From JAXHUH01 sp034211175 (lineage in GTDB: Bacteria > Actinomycetota > Acidimicrobiia > Acidimicrobiales > CAIXPF01): a DNA stretch of 64,000 bases. Where the stretch lies: the NCBI GenBank assembly GCA_034211175.1, contig JAXHUH010000289.1, positions 1-64,000 on the forward strand. Direction: 5' to 3'. The notes beneath the pieces were generated by a model that made no database searches, was not told the origin of the DNA, and worked only from the letters and a program-made list of their open reading frames with translations. Below, in pieces: positions 1 to 7,856 of the stretch (positions are counted from its first letter, which is position 1; every line of letters starts with the position of its first letter). A program made the position numbers and the translations under genes.

Positions 1-360
1 ACCACGTCGGCGCCCACGACGACGGCCGCGCCGACGACCACGGCGGCGCCGACGACCACGGCCGCGCCGACCACGACCACCGAGGACGACCGGCGTCGCG
101 GTCGGCCGTGGGACGACCTGCCCGAGATCGGTGACGAGTGCCGGCGCCCCGGCGACGACCGCGGGGTCACCCGCTGGGCGATCCCGGTGCGGTGTGCACC
201 ACGTGGCTGCTGGGACATCCCCGACGACCGGGATCGCTGGCGGCCGCTGTGGTGCGCCGAGCTCGAGCGGGACGACGACGGCTGGGGTCGCGGCAACGGC
301 AACGGCTGGGGTCGGGACGACGGCCGCGGCAACGGCAACGGGCGCGGCTGGGGCCGCTGA
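1..360 (+). CDS. C-terminal part of a Thr/Pro/Ala-rich, Trp/Gly/Asn-tailed protein (5' end outside window)
   Basis: The frame is open from base 1 and stops with TGA at 358. The visible 119 residues start with a repetitive Thr/Pro/Ala stretch (APTTTA units). A compact acidic/basic segment with four cysteines follows (residues about 52, 74, 78 and 92), and the tail is rich in WGRGNGNG-type motifs. Thr/Pro/Ala stretches of this kind usually act as extended linkers in secreted or cell-wall proteins of actinobacteria, so an extracytoplasmic location is likely but inferred. No family is recognised. The N-terminus, and with it any signal peptide or catalytic domain, lies upstream of the window. Confidence 0.6.
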   Translation, partial: TTSAPTTTAAPTTTAAPTTTAAPTTTTEDDRRRGRPWDDLPEIGDECRRPGDDRGVTRWAIPVRCAPRGCWDIPDDRDRWRPLWCAELERDDDGWGRGNGNGWGRDDGRGNGNGRGWGR

Positions 361-431
361 GGGCCACGGCCTGACGTCACCGTGCAGCGGAGCACCCCAG
401 CCCGCGCGGTGCGCGGCCTCCCGTCCCTCCG

Positions 432-1382
432 GTGCCATCGGACGGGCGCGCCGCACCGGCGTTGTGGTCGAATGCCGGTGTGTTCGAGCCCGTCACCGCC
501 CTTCCCGACCATCTCCGCGATGCCGAGGGCCTGTGGTTCTGCCTGCGGCGGAGCGAGGTCCTCGTGCGCGCCGGCGACGGAGGCCCCGAGGTCCCGGCCG
601 GCGCCGCGCCGCCCATCACCTCCCACACCGAGACGCTGCTCCTCGGTGTGATCGGTGGGCACATGCCGGTCTGGGGGGTCGCCTGGGACGACGAACCGCC
701 GGCCGGTCACGACGTCGTCGATCTGCGCCGCCTCTACGGGCAGATCCCCGAGCAGCACTGGATCCTGGCCGGTCGGGCCGCACAGTTGCTCACCTGGGAC
801 CGCACCCACCGGTTCTGCGGGGCGTGCGCGAGCCCGACCGAGCTCACCGAGGGCGAGCGGGCGCGCCGGTGCGTGGCGTGTGGCCACACGGCGTTCCCCC
901 GGCTGACACCGGCGGTCATCATGCTCGTCGAGCGGGGCGACGAGGTCCTCCTCGCCCACGGTCGCCAGTTCCCGGGCCGCTTCTTCTCGGCGCTCGCCGG
1001 CTTCGTCGAACCGGGGGAGACGCTCGAGGAGGCCGTCGCCCGCGAGGTGCGCGAAGAGGTGTCGCTCGAGGTGCGCGACGTCCGCTACTTCGGCAGCCAG
1101 CCGTGGCCGTTCCCGCACTCGCTGATGGTGGGCTTCAACGCCACGTACGAATCGGGCGAGATCGAGATCGACCCGGAGGAGATCGTCGAGGCGGGGTGGT
1201 ACAAGGCGGACGATCTTCCCCCGTCCCCGCTCGGCGGGATGAGCATCGCCGGTTGGCTCATCAAGGACTGGATCGACCGGGTCGCCCGCGGCGAGGTCAC
1301 CAAGCCGGAGCCGGAGCCGGAGCCGGAACCCGAGCCGGCGCCGTCCTCGGGCGGCTCGATCTGGGACCGCACGGCGCGCTGA
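432..1382 (+). CDS. nudC: NADH pyrophosphatase NudC (Nudix hydrolase with zinc ribbon)
   Basis: NudC hydrolyses NADH/NAD(+) to NMN(H) and AMP and can remove NAD caps from RNA. With a GTG start at 432 the protein has 316 residues. A zinc ribbon is formed by C129, C132, C147 and C150. The Nudix box spans about residues 190-212 (GFVEPGETLEEAVAREVREE), followed by the NudC-specific SQPWPFPHS motif at 222-230. An N-terminal NUDIX-like domain precedes the ribbon. The C-terminus carries a Pro-Glu repeat (PEPEPEPE), unusual for the family and probably unstructured. The start is uncertain: in-frame TTG 462 and GTG 480 are alternatives, and no good ribosome binding site precedes any of them. Confidence 0.93.
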   Translation: MPSDGRAAPALWSNAGVFEPVTALPDHLRDAEGLWFCLRRSEVLVRAGDGGPEVPAGAAPPITSHTETLLLGVIGGHMPVWGVAWDDEPPAGHDVVDLRRLYGQIPEQHWILAGRAAQLLTWDRTHRFCGACASPTELTEGERARRCVACGHTAFPRLTPAVIMLVERGDEVLLAHGRQFPGRFFSALAGFVEPGETLEEAVAREVREEVSLEVRDVRYFGSQPWPFPHSLMVGFNATYESGEIEIDPEEIVEAGWYKADDLPPSPLGGMSIAGWLIKDWIDRVARGEVTKPEPEPEPEPEPAPSSGGSIWDRTAR

Positions 1383-1437
1383 GGGCCCTTCGCCGGGCCT
1401 GACACGGCGAATTGCGGGGTAGTCGGCGCAGGGTGAC

Positions 1438-1471
1438 TACCGTCTCACCAGACAGCAACGTCGCTGGGAGG
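1438..1471 (+). promoter_or_regulatory. Promoter -10 and ribosome binding site of the aldehyde dehydrogenase gene
   Basis: TACCGT at 1438-1443 fits an actinobacterial -10 hexamer. A GGGAGG ribosome binding site at 1466-1471 lies five bases before the GTG start at 1477. The implied leader is short, about 27 bases. No convincing -35 box is visible. Confidence 0.5.
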
Positions 1472-1476
1472 CGCGT

Positions 1477-2895
1477 GTGAAGGACTACCGCGAGATCTAC
1501 ATCGATGGCGCCTGGGTGCCGTCGGCCGGCACGGGCTCGATCGACGTGATCAACGCGTCGACCGAAGAGGTCATGGGCCGGGTACCGAACGGCGTGGCGG
1601 CCGACGTCGACGCCGCCGTCGCCGCCGCCCGGCGTGCGTTCCCGGCGTGGTCGTCCACGTCGCCGGAGGAGCGCGGCAAGGTGCTGCGCCGGCTCCACGA
1701 AGGTCTCATGGCCCGCCAGGCCGAGATCGCAGAGACGGTCGCCGGCGAGGTCGGCATGCCGATCTCGCTCTCGACGATGATCCAGGCGGGCCTGCCGATC
1801 GCGAACCTCGAGCAGTTCGCCTCGCTGATCGACGAGGTCACCTGGGAGGAGGAGATCGGCAACTCCCTCGTGGTGAAGGAGCCGGTCGGTGTCGTCGGCG
1901 CCATCACGCCGTGGAACTACCCGCTCCACCAGATCATGTGCAAGGTCGGCGGCGCGCTCGCCGCCGGGTGCACCGTCGTGCTCAAGCCGAGCGAGGTGGC
2001 GCCGCTGAACGCGTACATCCTCGCCGAGGTCGTCCACGAGATCGGCCTGCCGGCCGGCGTGTTCAACATGGTGATGGGAGAGGGCCCCGTCGTCGGTGAG
2101 GCGATCGCCGCCCACCCCGACGTCGACATGGTGTCGTTCACCGGCTCGACCCGCGCCGGGCGTCGGGTCAGCGAGGTCGCGGCCAACACGATCAAGCGGG
2201 TCGCGCTCGAGCTCGGCGGCAAGTCGGCCACCGTCATCCTCGACGACGCCGACCTCCAGAAGGCCGTCACCAAGGGCGTCCAGGGCTGCTACCTCAACTC
2301 GGGCCAGACCTGCACCGCCCTGACCCGGATGCTCGTTCCCCGCTCGAAGTACGACGAGGCCGTCGGCCTCGCCGCCGCGGTGGCCGAGAACTTCCCGGTC
2401 GGCGACCCCTACCAGGAGGGCATGCACCTCGGGCCGCTGATCTCGGCGACCCAGCGCGATCGCGTGCGGTCCTACATCCAGAAGGGCATCGACGAGGGCG
2501 CCAAGCTCGTCGCCGGCGGCGCCGAGGCGCCCGAGGGCCGCGAGAAGGGCTACTACGTGCGGCCGACCGTCTTCGCCGACGTCGACAACTCGATGACCAT
2601 CGCCCGCGAGGAGATCTTCGGGCCGGTCCTCGTGGTGATCCCCTACGAGGACGAGGACGACGCGGTCCGCATCGCCAACGACTCGGACTACGGCCTCGCC
2701 GGCGCTGTCTGGTCGGGCGACAAGGACCGGGCCCTCGCCGTGGCCCGTCGCCTGCGCACCGGCCAGATCGACGTCAACGGCGGCGCCTTCAACATCCGGG
2801 CGCCGTTCGGCGGGTTCAAGCAGTCCGGCCACGGCCGCGAGAACGGCCCCTACGGCATCGAGGAGTTCCTCGAGGTCAAGTCGCTGCAGCTCTGA
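1477..2895 (+). CDS. NAD(P)+-dependent aldehyde dehydrogenase
   Basis: This soluble enzyme oxidises an aldehyde to the carboxylic acid. It has 472 residues, normal for the ALDH superfamily, and starts at GTG behind a GGGAGG site. Visible family motifs are TPWNYP (144-149), the cofactor-binding FTGST (221-225), the general base E245 in LELGGKS and the catalytic C279 in SGQTCT. The C-terminal substrate and dimer region ends in the usual FGGFKQSGHGRENG segment. It resembles the broad-specificity ALDHs often found next to alcohol or terpenoid oxidation genes, but no such genes adjoin it, so the substrate is unknown. A strong hairpin closes the gene downstream. Confidence 0.95.
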   Translation: MKDYREIYIDGAWVPSAGTGSIDVINASTEEVMGRVPNGVAADVDAAVAAARRAFPAWSSTSPEERGKVLRRLHEGLMARQAEIAETVAGEVGMPISLSTMIQAGLPIANLEQFASLIDEVTWEEEIGNSLVVKEPVGVVGAITPWNYPLHQIMCKVGGALAAGCTVVLKPSEVAPLNAYILAEVVHEIGLPAGVFNMVMGEGPVVGEAIAAHPDVDMVSFTGSTRAGRRVSEVAANTIKRVALELGGKSATVILDDADLQKAVTKGVQGCYLNSGQTCTALTRMLVPRSKYDEAVGLAAAVAENFPVGDPYQEGMHLGPLISATQRDRVRSYIQKGIDEGAKLVAGGAEAPEGREKGYYVRPTVFADVDNSMTIAREEIFGPVLVVIPYEDEDDAVRIANDSDYGLAGAVWSGDKDRALAVARRLRTGQIDVNGGAFNIRAPFGGFKQSGHGRENGPYGIEEFLEVKSLQL

Positions 2896-2917
2896 TCGGG
2901 CACGGCTCCAGAACGTG

Positions 2918-2949
2918 AGCGGCGGGTCGGGTGCTCCCGACCCGCCGCT
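2918..2949. terminator. Bidirectional terminator hairpin between ALDH and anti-sigma genes
   Basis: Two perfect 14-bp arms (AGCGGCGGGTCGGG and its complement) flank a four-base TGCT loop. The hairpin lies between two converging genes, 22 bases past the ALDH stop. There is no T-run, typical of GC-rich actinobacterial terminators. Confidence 0.8.
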
Positions 2950-3002
2950 TCGCGTCCGGCGGAGTTCGTCCCTCCTCGACGCGGTTCGTGATCGACGACT
3001 GC

Positions 3003-3710
3003 TCAGAACATGACGTCGAGGACGATGTTCGAGTCGTCCCACTCCTCGCCACCGACGTCGGTCGCCCACAGGCGGTTGGCGTCGTCGAGCGACAGCGCCG
3101 TGGTGAACGTGAGCGTCTCGGTGTCCTCGCTGCCCTGGAAGGTGCCGGCCGGCGTGCGGCCGTCGTCGTTGGACAGCCACAGCCAGTAGCGCTGCTCGGG
3201 GTCGAGCCCGCTGACCTCGATGATGATCTCGGTGCCGCCGTCGCGCTGCTCGAGCGCGAACGCCGCCTCGGAGCCCTCGGGGGCGAGCGCGAACTCGGTC
3301 AGCTCCGGCCCGCTCGTCGACAGCCCGGTGTTGACGATCACGCCGCCGACGCCGAGCACCGCCACCAACGCGGCGGCGACGAGCACCATGCGGACGGTGC
3401 GCTTCGAGCGGGCGGCCCGCTGCTCCTGGCGGCGCTCGACCGCGACCTGGTCGGCGATGCGGTCGAACAGGTCGGGCGCGGGTCGGATGTCGTCGTCGAG
3501 GCGGGCCGGGTCGGCCAGGTTCAGGACGGCTGCGACGGCCTGCAGGTCCTCGAGCTCGGCGCGCTTGGCCGAGTCGCCGTCGAGCTGGGCCTGGAAGCCG
3601 GGGACGGCGTCGGCGGGCAGGCGACCGAGCGCGGCGAGGGCGGCGTCGCCCTGCCAGTCGGGGTCGTCGCCGAAGGGGTTGTCGGAGCGGGGTGTGTAGT
3701 TGTCGCTCAT
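3003..3710 (-). CDS. Anti-sigma factor, RskA-like (single-pass membrane)
   Basis: The 235-residue protein has a cytoplasmic N-terminal region (1-105) that would bind the sigma factor, one membrane segment at about 107-127 (VLVAAALVAVLGVGGVIV) and an extracytoplasmic domain of about 105 residues. That outer domain, with the GLDPEQRYWLWL...TPAGTF pattern, matches the anti-sigma-K family. The HxxxCxxC zinc motif seen in many anti-sigma factors is absent, as in RskA. The ATG start overlaps the stop of the sigma gene as ATGA, so the two should be translationally coupled and made in fixed ratio. The signal it senses is not evident. Confidence 0.88.
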   Translation of the reverse strand: MSDNYTPRSDNPFGDDPDWQGDAALAALGRLPADAVPGFQAQLDGDSAKRAELEDLQAVAAVLNLADPARLDDDIRPAPDLFDRIADQVAVERRQEQRAARSKRTVRMVLVAAALVAVLGVGGVIVNTGLSTSGPELTEFALAPEGSEAAFALEQRDGGTEIIIEVSGLDPEQRYWLWLSNDDGRTPAGTFQGSEDTETLTFTTALSLDDANRLWATDVGGEEWDDSNIVLDVMF

Positions 3711-4249
3711 GCCGGCCAGCCCATCTCGTCGAGCGTCAACCGCAGGGCCTTGAGCGCGTAGTACACGCGGCTCTTGACCGTACCCGCGGGGACACCCAGC
3801 TCTGCCGCCACCTCCTGGTAGGGGCGGCCTCGATAGTGCACCTCGATCAGTACCCGCCGGTGCTCGTCGCTCAACCGCCGGAGTGCCTCCTCGACCTGCC
3901 AGGCGACGAGCGCCTTGTCGAGCTCGTCGCCGATCGTCGGCTCGTCCGGGTCCTCCCCGGCGACCGCCGGGCGGATCGCCCGGGCCCGGGTCTTGTCGAT
4001 GATGACGTTGCGGACGATGGCGAAGAGCCAGGTGCGCAGCGAGCCGAGGTTGTCGTCGAAGCGGTCGGCCGCCCGCCACGCCCGCAGGAACGTGTCCTGG
4101 GTCGCCTCTTCCGCGAGGCCCTTGTCGCCCAGGGAGCGGGCGGCGTACCGGTAGATCTCTGCCCCGTGGGCGTTGTACGCGGCGCGGAGCCACTGCTCAC
4201 GGTCGTCGACGACCCGCAGGGCCGTCGGGCTCGTCTCGGCGCCCGTCAT
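3707..4249 (-). CDS. ECF-family RNA polymerase sigma factor (SigK/SigL-like)
   Basis: This 180-residue protein has the two-domain ECF layout. Sigma region 2 lies around residues 25-95 (RAWRAADRFDDNLGSLRTW, then IVRNVIIDKTRA). Region 4 lies around 120-175, with the helix-turn-helix YQEVAAELGVPAGTVKSRVYYA. It is encoded directly before its membrane anti-sigma factor with a 4-bp overlap, the usual pairing, and so should direct a small regulon released by an envelope signal. It diverges from the metal exporter at 4534, and the shared upstream region of about 280 bp may carry its autoregulated promoter. I could not fix a -35/-10 pair there. Confidence 0.93.
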   Translation of the reverse strand: MTGAETSPTALRVVDDREQWLRAAYNAHGAEIYRYAARSLGDKGLAEEATQDTFLRAWRAADRFDDNLGSLRTWLFAIVRNVIIDKTRARAIRPAVAGEDPDEPTIGDELDKALVAWQVEEALRRLSDEHRRVLIEVHYRGRPYQEVAAELGVPAGTVKSRVYYALKALRLTLDEMGWPA

Positions 4250-4373
4250 CGGCTGCTCCGCCCGGGCCGCGGTCGTCGGACTGGTTCGACTGGGATCACA
4301 TCTGTCCTCTACGGACGCGGACGTCGACCGGTTCGAAAATCACCCCGACGGTTGCCGCCCGGGCCCGATCCTG

Positions 4374-4425
4374 CATGCACAACCTGCCACCGATGGTGGT
4401 CAGTACATGCACGAATGGTGGTCAG
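4374..4425. repeat. Interleaved direct repeats upstream of the CDF exporter
   Basis: CATGCAC occurs at 4374-4380 and 4406-4412, and ATGGTGGTCAG at 4393-4403 and 4415-4425. The first ATGGTGGTCAG overlaps a small CCACC-GAT-GGTGG dyad. The block lies in the divergent spacer between the sigma factor and exporter genes and could be a regulator binding region. Confidence 0.4.
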
Positions 4426-4533
4426 GCGGGGGTTCGCGTGGCGCCGGTCACTCTAGGCGTCGGTGCCGCGACGGGTCGGAACGAGACCGACGGTTCCTTG
4501 CCGGAACGGCCGGCGCCGGGGCACACTGAGATC

Positions 4534-5547
4534 GTGCCTGCCGGCCAGCGCTCCGACCCCGTCGGGTCCGGGGGCCACGGCCACGGCAAGAACGGCTCCC
4601 ATGCCCATCCCGCCGGCCACTCCCGGGATCAGGGTGACCCGCACGACGGGGGCCACGCCCACAGCCACGTGAACGTGGCGCTGCGGGGCCGGGCGCTCGC
4701 CGTCGCCCTTGTCGCCAACTCGGTCCTGCTCGTCGGCCAGCTCGTCGGCGCGTGGGTGTTCGGGTCACTGGCGCTGGCCGCCGACTCGGTGCACCAGGCG
4801 TCCGACGTCATCGGCCTCGGCCTCGCCATCGTCGCCGCCCGCCTCGCGGCTCGTCCGCCGTCGTCCCGGTACACGTACGGCCTGCGCCGCGCCGAGGTCG
4901 GCGGGGCGCTGATCAACGCCGGCCTGCTCGGCATCGGCGCGCTCGTCATCGTCGTCGAGGCGCTGCGCCGCATCGGCGACCCGGGCCACCTCGACGGCGT
5001 CGGCGTCCTGATCGTCGCGGTGATCGGCCTCGCCGTGAACGCGCTCAGCGCCTGGTGGCTGAGCCGGGTCGCGGGCGAGAACCTGAACATGCGGGCCGCG
5101 GTCGCCCACCTCGCGGCCGACGCCGCCGGCTCGGTCGGCGTGATCATCGCCGCCGTAGCCGTCATCGTCGCCGACGCCGGTTGGGTCGACCCGGTCGTCT
5201 CGTTGCTGATCGCGGTGATGATCGCCCGCCACGCGCTGGTGCTCGGCCGCAGCGGCACCCGGATCCTGATGGACGTGGCGCCGACGAGGATCGACGCCGA
5301 GACCGTGCGCCGCCTCATCACCGACCACCGCGACGTCACCGACGTCCACCACCTCCACCTGTGGAACCTCGACTCGGAGACCGTGGCGCTCACCGCCCAC
5401 GTCGAGGTTGCCACCGAGGACCTCCATCACGCCCAGGTCGTCACCCGTGAGCTGGAGGACCTGTTGGTCCACGAGGGTGTCGACCACACGACCCTCCAGC
5501 TCGAGTGCCACCCCTGCGCCCAGGACGGCGCCCCCGCCGACTGCTGA
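4534..5547 (+). CDS. Cation diffusion facilitator (CDF) divalent-metal exporter, ZitB/CzcD-like
   Basis: It exports Zn2+ or a similar divalent cation by proton antiport across the inner membrane. From GTG 4534 the protein has 337 residues. A His-rich N-terminus (HGHGKNGSHAHPAGH, then HDGGHAHSH) is followed by six membrane segments. The metal-site pattern is ADSVHQASD in TM2 and HLAADAAGS in TM5. A cytoplasmic C-terminal domain (HHLHLWNLDSETVALTAHVEV) closes it. The frame is open back to an ATG at 4375, but that extension is low-complexity and not family-like, so GTG 4534 is preferred. A C-terminal HPCAQDGAPADC tail adds cysteines that may also bind metal. Confidence 0.92.
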   Translation: MPAGQRSDPVGSGGHGHGKNGSHAHPAGHSRDQGDPHDGGHAHSHVNVALRGRALAVALVANSVLLVGQLVGAWVFGSLALAADSVHQASDVIGLGLAIVAARLAARPPSSRYTYGLRRAEVGGALINAGLLGIGALVIVVEALRRIGDPGHLDGVGVLIVAVIGLAVNALSAWWLSRVAGENLNMRAAVAHLAADAAGSVGVIIAAVAVIVADAGWVDPVVSLLIAVMIARHALVLGRSGTRILMDVAPTRIDAETVRRLITDHRDVTDVHHLHLWNLDSETVALTAHVEVATEDLHHAQVVTRELEDLLVHEGVDHTTLQLECHPCAQDGAPADC

Positions 5548-5732
5548 ACCCGGGCCCCCAGGCTCGATGGCGGAGGCGGCCCGGGAGAACTTCGGCCGGT
5601 GGCTGAGGCGTACACCTCGACACGGGCGCTCTCGAACGACCGCACGCCCGAGGCCTCGTCCAGCTCGATCACGGCGGCCTCGTCCTGCTCGGCCAGCGCA
5701 GCGAGCGCGGCCGAGTCCCACCAGGTCAACAT
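5427..5732 (-). CDS. Small hypothetical protein, doubtful 3' end
   Basis: This frame starts seven bases after the stop of the small gene at 5740-5952. The first 45 or so residues (MLTWWDSAALAALAEQDEAA...) have good GC-rich codon use and look coding. After about residue 48 the sequence becomes Pro/Ser/Trp-rich and runs antisense into the CDF gene. A genuine short gene that has lost its stop by frameshift, or a chance open frame, are both possible. No family recognised. Confidence 0.3.
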   Translation of the reverse strand: MLTWWDSAALAALAEQDEAAVIELDEASGVRSFESARVEVYASATGRSSPGPPPPSSLGARVQQSAGAPSWAQGWHSSWRVVWSTPSWTNRSSSSRVTTWA

Positions 5733-5739
5733 CTCGTTG

Positions 5740-5952
5740 TCAGCTGCGGCGGAGCTGGTCCGCGCCCATCTCCTCGAGCTTCGCCCGCAGGTCCGGGTCG
5801 AGCGGCGTGCGCCGGCGCGCCGCCTCGTCGTGGAGGCGCTGCAGGGACGCCCGGTTGTCGCCCGGGATCGTCATGGCCTTCAGCTTCGCCTTCCACTCCG
5901 CCGTCAGGAGCTTCGGCCCCGATGCGTCCGCCGCTTCGGTGGTCTCACTCAT
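5740..5952 (-). CDS. Small hypothetical charged protein (70 aa)
   Basis: The 70-residue protein is hydrophilic and probably helical (TAEWKAKLKAMTIPGDNRA, then LQRLHDEAARRRTPLDPDL). It has no membrane segment or cysteine. A TAGGGT hexamer ends seven bases before the ATG, the leaderless arrangement seen at other genes in this window, and this supports the start. It has no recognised family. It may form a two-gene unit with the doubtful frame at 5427-5732. Confidence 0.55.
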   Translation of the reverse strand: MSETTEAADASGPKLLTAEWKAKLKAMTIPGDNRASLQRLHDEAARRRTPLDPDLRAKLEEMGADQLRRS

Positions 5953-5959
5953 GACGCCG

Positions 5960-5965
5960 ACCCTA
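5960..5965 (-). promoter_or_regulatory. Leaderless -10 (TAGGGT) for the small gene at 5740-5952
   Basis: Read on the minus strand, TAGGGT is separated from the ATG by seven bases, so transcription should begin at or next to the start codon. Confidence 0.5.
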
Positions 5966-6061
5966 CTGCCGGGGTCTGACAGCGGCGCCGGGGGTCGGGA
6001 GAGGACCTGTGACTCGTGTCTGGACCTGACATCTCGCTGTCAGGCGCCCGAAGCTGGGGCG

Positions 6062-6067
6062 TAATCT
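6062..6067 (+). promoter_or_regulatory. Leaderless -10 (TAATCT) for the ABC exporter operon
   Basis: TAATCT lies seven bases before ATG 6075. It favours ATG 6075 over the immediately preceding GTG 6072. Confidence 0.6.
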
Positions 6068-6074
6068 CGCGGTG

Positions 6075-7856
6075 ATGTCGTCCTCCCCCTCGGTCCTTCG
6101 GCGCGGGCTGCCCATGATGTGGCGGATGGCCCGCCGCCATCGTCGGACCTTCCTCACCTCGGTCACCGGTGCGGCCGTCTACGCGGTCGGGCTCGTGGCC
6201 ACCAGCTTCCTGATCGGCAACCTCACCGACGAGGTCCTCATCCCCGGCTTCGAGGACGGCGAGGTCGCGCTCAGCGCCGTGCTCAGCGGCTGCGGCGTCA
6301 TCGTCGCCGTCGTCCTCGTCCGCTCGGTCGGCGTGGTGTTCCGGCGCTACTTCGGGGCCAAGACGGCGCGCCTCAACCAGGTCGACCTGCGCGACGCCAT
6401 CGCCGATCGCTACCTCGAGGTCCCGCTCGCCTACCACCGCAACCACCCGACCGGTGAGCTGCTCGCCCACGCGGATGCCGACGTCGAGGTCGCGACCGAG
6501 GCCCTCCACCCGCTGCCGCTGACCACGAGCGTGGTGGTCCTGGCGTTCGTGTCGCTCGGCGCGTTGCTGTGGATCGACCCGTGGTTCGCCGTCGTGGGCC
6601 TGGTCACGTTCCCGCTGGTCTTCCTGGTGAACCGGGTCTACACGAAGCGGGTCGAGGGGCCCGCGGCCGAGGTCCAGCACCAGGTCGGCGTCGTCTCGTC
6701 GATCGCCCACGAGAGCTTCGACGGTGCCCTCGTCATCAAGACCCTCGGCCGGGAGGACGACGAGGTCCGCCGCCTCGCCGACAAGTCCCGCGCGCTGCTC
6801 GACGCCCGTCTCCAGGTCGGCCGTCTCCGGGCCAACTTCGAGCCGCTGATCGACCAGATCCCCAACCTCGGTATCATCGCCCTCGTCGCCATCGGCGGTT
6901 GGCGGGTGTCGGTCGGCGCCATGTCCGAGGGTGACCTCGTCACTGCGGCGATCCTGTTCAACACCCTCGGCTTCCCGATGCGGGTCCTCGGCTTCTTCCT
7001 CGAGGAGGTCCCCCGCTCGGTGGTCGCCCACGACCGCATCGAGCGCCTCCTGCGGGCCGAGATCGGTCCGCCCCGGCCCCACGAGCCGCGCTGGTTGCCC
7101 GACCAGCCGCTCAGCGTCCGCTTCGACGACGTGTGGTTCGACCACGGCGACGGGCCGGTGCTCGAGGGCATGTCGTTCGAGATCGCCGAGGGCGAGACCG
7201 TCGCGATCGTCGGCCAGACCGGCGGTGGCAAGTCGACCGTTTGCCAGCTCGTCGGACGTCTCGCCGACCCCGACCGGGGCTCGGTGTCGGTCGGGGGCAT
7301 CGACCTGCGGGCCGTCGACGCCGACGACATCCACCGCGCGGTCGCCATCGTGTTCCAGGAGTCGTTCCTGTTCGCGGCGAGCGTGGCCGAGAACATCAGC
7401 CTCGGCGCCGGCGGGGTCGACGAACGGGCCGTGGTCGACGCCGCGGCCGCCGCCCGGGCCGACGGCTTCATCCGCCAGACCCCGAACGGCTACGAGACGA
7501 TCGTCGGCGAGCGCGGCGTCACCCTCTCCGGCGGCCAGCGCCAACGGGTCGCGCTGGCCCGGGCGCTCGTCCGCCGCCCCCGGGTGCTGGTCCTCGACGA
7601 CGCCACCTCCGCCGTCGACCCGGTGATCGAGAGCGAGATCCTCGCCGGCCTGCGGGCCGAGCGCTCCACCACGATGCTGATCGTGGCCCACCGGGTGTCG
7701 ACGATCGCCCTCGCCGATCGCGTGCTGTTCGTCCAGGACGGCAAGGTCGCGGCCATGGGCACCCACACCGAGCTGCTGGCCAACCCCGCCTACGCCGCGC
7801 TCGCCCGCGCCTACGAGGAGGGCGAAGCCGTGCCGATGACCTCCGAGGACCGCTGA
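6075..7856 (+). CDS. ABC exporter half-transporter, degenerate-site subunit
   Basis: This 593-residue membrane protein joins a six-helix exporter domain (about 1-320) to a nucleotide-binding domain. The Walker A is GQTGGGKST (about 380-388), the signature LSGGQRQR (about 484) and the Walker B VLVLDDATSAVD. The usual catalytic Glu after Walker B is Asp here. The downstream partner has the Glu but a poor signature (LSVGE), so the two should form a heterodimer with one consensus and one degenerate ATP site, as in TM287/288-type exporters. The substrate, probably a lipid, drug or peptide, cannot be told. The stop overlaps the partner's ATG by one base (TGATG). Confidence 0.93.
   Translation: MSSSPSVLRRGLPMMWRMARRHRRTFLTSVTGAAVYAVGLVATSFLIGNLTDEVLIPGFEDGEVALSAVLSGCGVIVAVVLVRSVGVVFRRYFGAKTARLNQVDLRDAIADRYLEVPLAYHRNHPTGELLAHADADVEVATEALHPLPLTTSVVVLAFVSLGALLWIDPWFAVVGLVTFPLVFLVNRVYTKRVEGPAAEVQHQVGVVSSIAHESFDGALVIKTLGREDDEVRRLADKSRALLDARLQVGRLRANFEPLIDQIPNLGIIALVAIGGWRVSVGAMSEGDLVTAAILFNTLGFPMRVLGFFLEEVPRSVVAHDRIERLLRAEIGPPRPHEPRWLPDQPLSVRFDDVWFDHGDGPVLEGMSFEIAEGETVAIVGQTGGGKSTVCQLVGRLADPDRGSVSVGGIDLRAVDADDIHRAVAIVFQESFLFAASVAENISLGAGGVDERAVVDAAAAARADGFIRQTPNGYETIVGERGVTLSGGQRQRVALARALVRRPRVLVLDDATSAVDPVIESEILAGLRAERSTTMLIVAHRVSTIALADRVLFVQDGKVAAMGTHTELLANPAYAALARAYEEGEAVPMTSEDR

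Noticed and set aside
4375..4533. N-terminal extension of the CDF exporter from ATG 4375
   Set aside because: The extra 53 residues are not family-like and overlap the repeated regulatory block. GTG 4534 directly precedes the His-rich N-terminus expected for the family.
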